Below are positions 8,782-16,900 of a stretch of 64,000 nt of DNA, one piece after another (within the stretch, counting starts at the first letter, position 1; the number at the start of each line of letters is the position of its first letter). The notes under the pieces are model-generated. The model had not been told where the DNA came from. It worked only from the letters and a program-made list of their open reading frames with translations, and did no database searches. Made by a program: the position numbers and the translations under genes. The stretch is from Desulfobulbaceae bacterium (GTDB lineage: Bacteria; Desulfobacterota; Desulfobulbia; Desulfobulbales; Desulfobulbaceae). The stretch spans positions 1 through 64,000 of the forward strand of contig JAABPV010000044.1 in NCBI GenBank assembly GCA_011391865.1. The letters run 5' to 3'.

Positions 8782-9984
8782 TTAGGAGTCAGCCTCGCCG
8801 TCATCGGCAGGCTCGAAAACCGCGTCGGCCAGCTCGTCTGTTTGCAGCAGGGCGGGCCACGGCGTGGTGGAGTCGGCATGAACGCTGCCAAGCAGCGCGT
8901 CAGGATGCCGCAGGAAATCGTTGGCCAGCTCATTGCCGATGAACTGGTCGCGGAAACGGGTGATCAGGTTGAGATGCGCCCAGCGGGTCAGATAGTAAAT
9001 GACTAACCTTGGCAGGCGGGTGTATATGTCTTCCTCCGGGGCCGGATCAATAAAGCTGGAGCGGCGCAGCTTCTCAACGGAAAGGGTCTGCGAAAGATAG
9101 ACATTCTTGAGGAACATGTACTCTGGCGGCAGGCGGGCGGTGATGCCGAACCCGTTCAGCAGACCCGCTATCCGCTCCAAGAAGAACTTGCCCGCGATGA
9201 CCACAGGATACGGCACATAAATCTCACGCGGCAGCTTGACCTCCAAGTACGCCCGTATGGTCAGGATCAGGTCATCCAAGGGCACTGGCTCCGGGTCGGC
9301 AAAATGATAGGTCTGGCCGGAGAACTCCTCGCGGTGCAGCAGGGCATGGTGGACGAAATAAGGAATCTTGGCAGCACTGGTGTAGGAGTGCTGCACACCC
9401 CGCTTAGTGAAGAGACAAGGCACGGCCTCATCAGCAATAGCAAAGAGCAGGCGGTGGAAGCCCTGAATCTTGTGGTCGTGCTCGCCATAGACAATGGACA
9501 CCCGGATGACGGTGCAGTCCAGCCCCTGATGCCGTATCATGTGCTCCAGGGTCTTCTCGGCCATCAGCTTGGATTTGGCGTAGTTGCTCAGGCCGGGTGT
9601 CAATGGCAGCTGATCCTCCTCAGCCAAGTTCTCGCCGTGCGGCAGGACAGCTGCGGAGCTGAAATGAATATAGGGAATCTTCAGGGCACAACATGCCCGC
9701 GCCAGATTAACGCAGCCAAGATAGTTGACCTCAAAGGCTAACTGCGCGTCTGAATCGAGCGAGGCCATGGCCGCGTTAATGACAAAGTCCGGCCTGGCCC
9801 TCTTGAGATACACAATGATGTCCTGCGCATTGCGCACAGAGAGCTTCTTTGAGCTGGGCGCACGGATGTCGAAATCATCCGGGGCCTGCGTCTTGAAATA
9901 ATAGGCAAGGGTGCCGCCGATCAGGCCGGAGCCGCCGATCAGCACACCGAGACTGCGTTTCTTTTGTGAGAGCGCCTGAGCCAT
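8782..9984 (-). CDS. Extended SDR: NAD-dependent epimerase/dehydratase-like protein
   Basis: 400 residues. A Rossmann fold begins with GGSGLIGG at 17-24 and the active-site pair YAKSK (Tyr135, Lys139) is present, with HFSSAAVLP as the preceding Ser-containing strand. The last ~130 residues are an added C-terminal region of unknown role. The family converts nucleotide sugars, sterol-like or fatty alcohol substrates; the arrangement with an acyltransferase hints at a lipid or polyketide-lipid modification, but that is inference. It is the first gene of the operon and its promoter must lie in or near the palindromic array at 10.2 kb. Confidence 0.8.
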   Translation of the reverse strand: MAQALSQKKRSLGVLIGGSGLIGGTLAYYFKTQAPDDFDIRAPSSKKLSVRNAQDIIVYLKRARPDFVINAAMASLDSDAQLAFEVNYLGCVNLARACCALKIPYIHFSSAAVLPHGENLAEEDQLPLTPGLSNYAKSKLMAEKTLEHMIRHQGLDCTVIRVSIVYGEHDHKIQGFHRLLFAIADEAVPCLFTKRGVQHSYTSAAKIPYFVHHALLHREEFSGQTYHFADPEPVPLDDLILTIRAYLEVKLPREIYVPYPVVIAGKFFLERIAGLLNGFGITARLPPEYMFLKNVYLSQTLSVEKLRRSSFIDPAPEEDIYTRLPRLVIYYLTRWAHLNLITRFRDQFIGNELANDFLRHPDALLGSVHADSTTPWPALLQTDELADAVFEPADDGEADS

Positions 9985-10167
9985 GTTGTCGTGGAGAAAG
10001 CTGCGGTGTCGAATCTTCTGCCTTTTCCTTTAGCATGTTTGGCCGCAAAAATCACCCTTTTTTCCAAGCGGCAGCACGATGCCGCGCATTGACGGGCAGC
10101 GGTGGATCGGCTATGCTGTCCAAACTTCCAAAGCCGCATCCGTGCAGGATGCCGCCGAGAAACTATC

Positions 10168-10289
10168 TGGTATGTATTGGGGATACAATACAGTATGTAC
10201 CGATGGTACATACCAGTATGTATGGTGGTATATACTGGTATGTATTGGCAGTACATACTGGTATGTATTGGTGATACATACCAGTATGT
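10168..10289. repeat. Array 1: five contiguous ~23-bp palindromic units
   Basis: Five units of 22-23 bp follow each other without spacers, then a partial sixth. Each unit is itself an inverted repeat of the form GTATGTA...TACATAC with a 3-7 base centre, for example GTATGTACC-GAT-GGTACATAC and GTATGTAT-TGGTG-ATACATAC. Differences between units are often matched on the other arm (CC/GG versus T/A), so pairing is kept while sequence changes. The array lies in the divergent gap between the SDR gene (minus, start 9984) and mntP (plus, start 10344), ending 54 bases before mntP. It is unusually AT-rich for this window. Confidence 0.9.
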
Positions 10290-10343
10290 TTTCTCCTGCC
10301 ATCCAGAATGGGTGCTGGGCGCATATGACAGGTCTGCGATCCG

Positions 10344-10913
10344 ATGAGCTTTCTTGAAATCGTCATCATCGCCTGCGGGCTGGCGATGGACGCAGCGGCA
10401 GTCTCCTTGGCCGCCGCTGCCGCTGGTTTTGTCCAAGATGCCCGTTCCTCCTGCCGGCTCGCTTTTCATTTCGGCCTCTTCCAAGCCCTGATGCCAGTGC
10501 TCGGATGGCTGGCTGGAGTCCGCTTCGCCGCCTCGTTTGCTGCCTTTGACCATTGGATCGCTTTTGTCCTGCTCGCCTTTGTCGGCGGCAAGATGCTTTA
10601 TAATGGCCTCAGCGCAGGACACGAGGAAAGCCTTGCCAGCGATCCCTCACGCGGCCTGACGCTGGTGCTGCTCAGTCTCGCCACCAGCATTGACGCGCTG
10701 GCCATTGGCCTCAGCCTTTCCATGTTGGAAGTAACTATATGGTATCCAGCGGCGATGATCGGCATCATCACTGCTCTGCTCTCCACGCTCGCCATCATGA
10801 TTGGCAAGAAAGTCGGCACAGCCTTCGGCAAACGAATGGAGGTTGTCGGCGGGCTGATTTTAGTCGGCATAGGAACACGCATTCTGCTGTCTCATCTCTT
10901 TGGCACACCATAA
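10344..10913 (+). CDS. mntP: Manganese efflux pump MntP
   Basis: 189 residues, the usual size. Six membrane segments in two homologous halves, with the conserved acidic motifs MDAAAVS (Asp16) and SIDALAIGLS (Asp117) that line the metal path in MntP/DUF204 proteins. It exports Mn2+ from the cytoplasm and protects against manganese excess. In many bacteria the gene is controlled by MntR or the yybP-ykoY riboswitch; I see neither, and instead the hairpin array ends just upstream. The next gene starts 6 bases after the stop, so the two are probably co-transcribed. Confidence 0.9.
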   Translation: MSFLEIVIIACGLAMDAAAVSLAAAAAGFVQDARSSCRLAFHFGLFQALMPVLGWLAGVRFAASFAAFDHWIAFVLLAFVGGKMLYNGLSAGHEESLASDPSRGLTLVLLSLATSIDALAIGLSLSMLEVTIWYPAAMIGIITALLSTLAIMIGKKVGTAFGKRMEVVGGLILVGIGTRILLSHLFGTP

Positions 10914-10918
10914 ATGAA

Positions 10919-12085
10919 ATGACAACCCTCGGCATAGAAGAACTCATTGCCGCGCCGCCGCGCTCCTTTACCGGCAAGCGGCTGGCTCTGCTTTGTAATC
11001 AGGCTTCCACCGACAGCCGCTTCCGGCACAGTCGTGATCTGATCATGCAGGCATTTCCCGGCCAGCTGGTCTGCCTCTTCTCACCGCAGCACGGTTTCTT
11101 CAGCGAGAAGCAGGACAATATGATTGAGTCCGGGCATGGCCGCGATTTGACCACAGGCCTGCCGGTCTTTTCGCTTTACGGCGAGACGCGCGAGCCAAGC
11201 GCAGCGATGTTCGAGCACTTTGACATCCTGCTGATCGACCTGCAAGACGTGGGCACGCGGGTTTATACCTTCATCTGGACGGTGGTCTATTGTCTGCGGC
11301 AAGCAGCGGCAAGCGGCAAGAAGGTTGTTGTCCTTGACCGCCCGAATCCCATCGGCGGGCGGCTGGAGGGCAATCTGCTCAGGCCGGAGCTGCGCTCCTT
11401 TGTTGGCCTGCATGAGATACCCATGCGCCACGGCCTGACTATGGGCGAACTGGCCTTGCTCTGCAACCGCGACGGCATTCACGCCGACCTTGAGGTGATC
11501 AAGATGCAGGGCTGGACGCGCTCGATGTTCTTTGCGGACACCGGCCTGCCCTGGGTTTTCCCTTCGCCGAACATGCCCACGCCGCTGACCGCGCTGGTCT
11601 ATCCCGGACAAGTGCTCTGGGAGGGAACTAATGTCTCTGAGGGACGCGGCACCACGCTGCCGTTCGAGTTAGTCGGTGCGCCGTTCATCAGGCCGCAGGA
11701 CGTGCTGGAGCGGCTCTGCCGTATCGAGCTGCCCGGCTGTGTTCTACGCCCGATCATCTTTGAGCCGACTTCCGGCAAGTGGGCAGGCCAGTCCTGCGCA
11801 GGCTTCCATATTCATGTCACGGAGCCAAGCTGCTTCCTTGCGTACCGCCTCAGTCTTGCTCTGCTGGAGGCCCTGCTGCATGTATATCCGCAGGACTTTG
11901 CCTGGAAGCAGCCTCCCTATGAGTATGAATACGAGAAGCTGCCAATAGACTTGATTCTTGGCGACCATGCCGTGCGCGAGGCTGTGGAGAACGGCGCAGA
12001 CATCATCGAACTGGAGCGGTCATGGCGAGAGGAGCTGGCCGCCTTCGATGCAAGGCGGCGCGCTGTTTTCCTTTACCAAGATTGA
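10919..12085 (+). CDS. DUF1343 family protein (NamZ-like exo-N-acetylmuramidase)
   Basis: 388 residues from the ATG at 10919, six bases after the mntP stop; the open frame runs further upstream but only through mntP in another frame. Family motifs are clear: LLCNQAS near the N-terminus, FSPQHGFF, DILLIDLQDVGTRVYTFIWT, LDRPNPIGG, and PWVFPSPNMPTPLTALVYPG followed by EGTNVSEGRGTT. Characterised DUF1343 proteins (NamZ/YbbC of Bacillus) release N-acetylmuramic acid from the end of peptidoglycan glycan fragments, suggesting wall recycling. No signal peptide is visible, so this one would be cytoplasmic unless exported in another way. Confidence 0.85.
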   Translation: MTTLGIEELIAAPPRSFTGKRLALLCNQASTDSRFRHSRDLIMQAFPGQLVCLFSPQHGFFSEKQDNMIESGHGRDLTTGLPVFSLYGETREPSAAMFEHFDILLIDLQDVGTRVYTFIWTVVYCLRQAAASGKKVVVLDRPNPIGGRLEGNLLRPELRSFVGLHEIPMRHGLTMGELALLCNRDGIHADLEVIKMQGWTRSMFFADTGLPWVFPSPNMPTPLTALVYPGQVLWEGTNVSEGRGTTLPFELVGAPFIRPQDVLERLCRIELPGCVLRPIIFEPTSGKWAGQSCAGFHIHVTEPSCFLAYRLSLALLEALLHVYPQDFAWKQPPYEYEYEKLPIDLILGDHAVREAVENGADIIELERSWREELAAFDARRRAVFLYQD

Positions 12086-12110
12086 TGAAATGGATTTCCG
12101 AACTGTCCTT

Positions 12111-13028
12111 TCACAGCCCGGCCTGCTTGCAGGCTTTGTCGAGGATGGTGTTCTTGTTGCCCTGAACCTTCTCAACCAGCCGGGCGCGTTCGCATTCCCA
12201 TTTGTCCACGGGATCCATCTTGTTCCATGCCTCAAAGAGCTTAATGTTTGACTGCGCAATCACGCCACGCCCATAGGCTGCCTCCATGTACATGTAGGTG
12301 CGGGCGATGTCGCCGAATTTGTCATCCGGCGGCTCAGCGATGCGGTTTTCAATCTCCATGTTGCATTTCCCGTACTCACGCTTCTCGCCCTGAATCATGT
12401 CGAAGCGGTAATTGCTGCGGTCGCCGTTGACCTCGCCGATGGCAGGCACAAGGTTGTACATGTCCGCCTCCATGAGCTGAAAGAGCTTGCTGGTCTTGCT
12501 GGCGCACTCACGCCCCTTGAATTGCTCGCCATTCTTTTTGACACATTCAGGATGGCCGTCGCGCCATTCAGCAAAGCTCTGGCCGAAAGATTCTGCCGCG
12601 ACAATATGCTCCCATTCAATCCGGTTCGCCCGTTCTTCGTTTTTACGGAAGCGGAAGCCGCTTTTGCTGTGGTCGAGATTGAAGTTTTCGTCAAAGGTGC
12701 TGCCGCAGTAGAATTCAGTGAAATGCCCCGCTTTGACGTAGAGTTTCTTCAGCTCCCGCTTGGAGCGGTCAAAGGTGGCGATGGTGCTGTTTCCTTCTGT
12801 CGGCGGCAGACCGCTCATTTTCACCCCTGCCGCCTCGGATGGCGCGATGCCGCCTTTTTCTCCTCCTTGCTCAGGATAAAAAAGTGAATGCAGCTGCGGC
12901 GGGATGTATTCGCGCAGGGCTTCCGGCGCTTGGCCTTTGAAAATCAGGAAAGCACCGGCGGCGATGACAACCAGCACGGTAACGACAATGTTTTTCAGCG
13001 AACTACTTTGCTTTTTACGGGCGGCCAT
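12111..13028 (-). CDS. Endonuclease I family nuclease, membrane-anchored or secreted
   Basis: 305 residues. A positively charged start followed by IVVTVLVVIAAGAFLIF forms an N-terminal anchor or uncleaved signal. After a linker of about 70 residues comes the endonuclease I (EndA/Dns) domain: FYCGSTFD, RIEWEHIVAAESFG with the catalytic His, and MYNLVPAIGEVNGDRSNYRF. These enzymes are periplasmic or extracellular nonspecific DNases with a beta-beta-alpha metal fold. Possible roles are nutrient use of DNA, biofilm control or degradation of incoming DNA. It is convergent with the DUF1343 gene, 25 bases away, and stands alone. Confidence 0.88.
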   Translation of the reverse strand: MAARKKQSSSLKNIVVTVLVVIAAGAFLIFKGQAPEALREYIPPQLHSLFYPEQGGEKGGIAPSEAAGVKMSGLPPTEGNSTIATFDRSKRELKKLYVKAGHFTEFYCGSTFDENFNLDHSKSGFRFRKNEERANRIEWEHIVAAESFGQSFAEWRDGHPECVKKNGEQFKGRECASKTSKLFQLMEADMYNLVPAIGEVNGDRSNYRFDMIQGEKREYGKCNMEIENRIAEPPDDKFGDIARTYMYMEAAYGRGVIAQSNIKLFEAWNKMDPVDKWECERARLVEKVQGNKNTILDKACKQAGL

Positions 13029-13207
13029 GAATTATGCTCCTGCTGCGTGGTGTGGTGAGAATGAAGCTGGGTTTGAAAAAAATGATACCCTGCCTGCCGC
13101 CGTTTTGCAATCGGCAGACTGAGGATGGATGGATTCAGTCAGGATTTATCTTGTTGCATACACTTGAATATCGCGTTTCGGGTAATTGATGAATGTCCTC
13201 TACTGCG

Positions 13208-13258
13208 CCTGCTGCTTCTCCGCCCACTCCAGCACTTGGTCGAATTTGCTTTGGCCGG
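13208..13258. repeat. Direct repeat copy A: fragment of the STAND gene's 3' end
   Basis: Fifty of 51 bases match 13948-13998 exactly 740 bp away. Read on the minus strand it encodes SKFDQVLEWAEKQQ and then diverges to AQ and a stop. It is an isolated remnant of the last codons of the large trypsin-STAND-WD40 gene, or of a lost paralogue, and lies just beyond the VapC stop codon. The flanking 13029-13207 holds no gene that I can see. Confidence 0.9.
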
Positions 13259-13262
13259 ACCG

Positions 13263-13670
13263 CTACTTTTCCGTTTTCAGCAGCTCAAATCCTTCCGCTT
13301 TGCCTGCCAGCCGGTCAAAGGTGACGGTCTTCCCACAGCGGCAGTGTTGGTTTGTTCTGCCGACAACATAATCTGAAAAATCGGCTGAACCGTTCTTGTA
13401 ATCGTTCAAGGCCTGCCGGATGATCTGAGGATTTTCGATAGCAAACTGCGAGGTGTTCACGATGCGTTCCAAGATGATGACGGTCTTTGACTTTGAGAGC
13501 TTGTAGCACTTTTTGAATACCCAGACCAGTTCGCAGAGAACAATATGGTTGATGAAGAGTTTCCCTCCAGATGCGCAGTGTCTCTCGATGAACTCGGTGG
13601 CGATCTGCGCCTGCGCCTCGTCATCTTGGGCGATGTATCTCACCAGCACATTGGTGTCAAGACCAGTCAC
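13263..13670 (-). CDS. VapC-type PIN-domain toxin
   Basis: 135 residues. PIN-domain features: GLDTNVLVRYIAQDD with the first metal-binding Asp, an internal Glu in HIVLCELVWVF, and FSDYVVGRTNQH with the third acidic site near residue 97. PIN toxins are Mg2+-dependent ribonucleases that cleave tRNA or rRNA. The start overlaps the AbrB-type antitoxin gene by 4 bases (ATGA), as is normal for such pairs. Together the pair lies between two direct copies of the STAND gene end. Confidence 0.88.
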   Translation of the reverse strand: MTGLDTNVLVRYIAQDDEAQAQIATEFIERHCASGGKLFINHIVLCELVWVFKKCYKLSKSKTVIILERIVNTSQFAIENPQIIRQALNDYKNGSADFSDYVVGRTNQHCRCGKTVTFDRLAGKAEGFELLKTEK

Positions 13671-13906
13671 AACTTGCCTCCCTGCTCCTGCACGGCATCA
13701 TTCATGTCTTCAATGGACACATATTTTTCAGATTTTACAATCATTCCCTTCAATGCAGTGACATCGGAAGCCACTGGCAGGATGGAGACCGCTCCGGTCT
13801 TGTCCACCAAAAATTCGACCCGGCTGCCCCGGTCAATCCTGAGAAGTTTTCTGATATGCTTCGGAATGGTCACTTGACCTTTTGCGGTGACGGTTGACGT
13901 TGCCAT
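13667..13906 (-). CDS. AbrB/SpoVT-type antitoxin
   Basis: 79 residues. A swapped-hairpin AbrB domain fills the first half (TVTAKGQVTIPKHIRKLLRI, RVEFLVDKTG) and binds operator DNA; the second half is the toxin-binding tail. An AAGGAG site precedes the start. It is the first gene of the pair with the PIN toxin and is expected to neutralise it and to repress the shared promoter. Its start is 33 bases from the STAND gene's stop, so read-through from that gene is possible. Confidence 0.88.
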   Translation of the reverse strand: MATSTVTAKGQVTIPKHIRKLLRIDRGSRVEFLVDKTGAVSILPVASDVTALKGMIVKSEKYVSIEDMNDAVQEQGGKL

Positions 13907-13939
13907 GTTTTCTCCTTTTGGTGAGCCAGTAATAAGCTG

Positions 13940-16900
13940 TCACTTTTCCTGCTGCTTCTCCGCCCACTCCAGCACTTGGTCGAATTTGCTTTTGCCGGGC
14001 GGAGGGGGTGCAAGCAGTGCGCCGAAGCGTTCCATATCCGCCGGGGTGCGTTCCTTATGCACAATCTCAAGGCCCTGCACGTCTAATTGCCAGAGGAATT
14101 TCACGGCTTGGATGAAGGTGTGGTAGAGGGGAGTGGGTTTGGTGCCATTCAGAAAGAGGGTGTATGGGCGCACATCCCAGAGCCGGACGGTGCCATCCAA
14201 AGAAGCAGATGCAAGGAATCTGCCATCAGGACTGAATGCAACACTGTGGACTTCTTTTTCATGTCCCTCGTAAACATCCCACAACTCCGCCTTACGGTTA
14301 GCAATATTACAAAGATAGACGATGCCATGTCCTGTGCCTGAAGCGAGAAGTCTTCCATCAGGACTGAAAGCAACGCTATAGACTCTATCAAGCCCATGCT
14401 CAATGACATCCAGCTCCTTACCGCTGATAACATCCCAAAGCCTGACGGTGCCATCTCTTGAAGGAGAGGCAAGAGTCTTATCATCAGGGCTGAAGGCTGC
14501 CTCAAAAACTGCCGCTCCATGACCTTTAAGAACAGCCAGTTCCTTGCTATTGGCAACATCCCAGAGCCGCAAGTTGCCATCCTCCCTCCCAAAATCATCA
14601 AATAACATGTCGTTACCTGAAGAGGATGCTAAAAGTTTGCCGTCATGACTAAAAGCTATACTATTTACCTCAGCTTCATGCCCTTTAAAGACAGCCTGCT
14701 CTTGGCCATTGGTAATATTCAAGAGCCGCAGCGTATTATCATCAAAAGCTGAAATAATATTTTTGCGATCAGGGCTGAAGGCAACAGGACACTCATGATG
14801 CCCTTTGAAAACAGTCAGTTCTTTCCCGTTGGCAGCATCCCAGAGGATGATCTTCTCAGGTGAGACAGAGAGAATTCTCTTGCCGTCAGAACTGAAAGCT
14901 ACGCTACAGATAGAATCTGTATCACCTTTGAGAGTGGTCAACTCGTTACCTCTCTCCACATCCCAGATATGTATCGTTTGGGAGGTGTTATACGAGTCAT
15001 CCATTCTAAAAGAAGTTGAAATAAGTTTTTTCCCGTCTGGACTGAAGGCCACATTTTCGACCATATCTTCATGTTTAAAAACTGTCAGTTCTTTAGTGCT
15101 GGCAATATCCCAAATTTGCACTGATGAAGATGAAGTGTAAGTAAGTTTCCTTCCGTCTGGGCTGAAGGCAAGTTCTGCCGTGCCGTATAAATTTAACTGG
15201 CCAGAATTAGCAGATGTAATTGCGCTATTGGAAACAGCGGTAACGACAATCTGCTGCTCTTTTTTGTCAATATTCCATAGACGCACGATTCCATTCCAAG
15301 AAGACACCGAGGCAATCCGCTTGCCATCAGGGGAAAAGGCGATAGCATGTACAGGAAATCCAGATTCATGTTTTATTGAGGCCAATTCCTTGCCGTTGCT
15401 TGTGTCATACAGGTAAGTGTTCTCGCTAAAAATTGAAGTAGATGTTATCATCTTACTGTCATAGCTAAAGGCAGTTTTTTGTCCTTTAAGGATAATATTA
15501 TTTTTGCTCTTGTCGATATCTATCAATATTGCTGTGTTATCATCTCGAGAAAATGATGATACCATTTTTTTGCCGTCAGGGCTGAATGTCCCAATATTTG
15601 GAAACACAGCCAGTTCCTTGCCGTTGGCAATATTCCAGAGCTGCGCTATATTGTCATATGATAAAGACAATAACCTTTTCCCCTCAGATGTAAATGACAT
15701 TTCAATTACATCTGTCTTAAATTCTTGCAATAAAGCCAACTCCTTGCCGCTATTGATGTCAACTATCTTGATGCTTTTGTCATTTGAAGCATAGGCTATC
15801 CTCTTGCTATCATGGCTAAAGATAACCATGTATCCTTTGAAAGAAATTAGCTCTTTATTGTTGGTAATATCCCAAAGACGAATGATCCTTCCATTGAAAT
15901 TTTTGTCGTTGGCGACATAGGCAAGAATTTTGCTGTCAGGACTAAAAACGCTCCCATCTCCTTTGAAAACAGCCAACTCTCTACCGCTGGGCAAATCCAG
16001 CAATTTGATGGTTCCATCTCCTGAATATAAAATAAATTTTTCCCCGTTTGGACTAAAGATGCCGTAACTGTTGATGCCAGTTTGTTCCATCAATCCGGCA
16101 TAGAATATTTCAGGAGCAAAAAGTTTCCCTGCTGAACTCAACTCTAAAGCGGATTTTTCCTGTTTAATCTCTCGGTTAAATGCTGCGGATGTAAAAAGAA
16201 TGGCCTTTTTATGTCCTTCTACATATCCTTCTGATATATAGCCGCTTTCTTCGGCAGCCTTCAGCGCGGTCAGGGCTTTCTCTTCAAACGCTTTGGCAAG
16301 ATTGTAATTGGCCGCAAGAGTCTGTTGTTCCGCCTTATTTTTCTCTTTTTTTGCCTCAACAGTCTTCTGCTCGGCCACAACCTTCTGCCGTTCCGCATCC
16401 TTCCACAGCAGAAAAAACGTTGCCGCCACTGCCATCACAGCCAGCAGCCCGACCGAAACAGCAACAATCTTTCTCTGCCGCTGCTTCTCCCGCGCCTTCT
16501 CGCTCTCCCGGATAAACTGCCGCTCTTCCTCGCTCAAGTAGTTCTCATGACTTGCCCGCCACTTCAAGGCCTGATCCAGCGGCAGGCCGCGCAGCAGCTC
16601 GCTGCTTTCCTGCCACTGCTTCAGCAGCATCTTCAGCTTCTCACGCCAAACCAAGAACTCCCGCTCCTTGTCCACCCACTGGCGCAGCTTCTTCCAGCAG
16701 CGAATCAGAGCCTCGTGAACAACCTCAACCGTCTCCTCCTTGCCGTCCGCGCCGCCCGAAGTCACCAGCAGCCGCCGGTCGGCAAGCTGCCTGATCAAAC
16801 CGCGCTGCTCCTCCTGAAAGTCGGCAAGAGCGGCCACCTGCCGGGTGTCCTCTGTTCCCTGTCCGGGCCGCACCAGCTTGAGAAAAATCTGCCTGACCTG

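Noticed and set aside
10290-10343. A yybP-ykoY manganese riboswitch before mntP
   Set aside because: The short stretch between the array and the start codon lacks the conserved riboswitch sequence.
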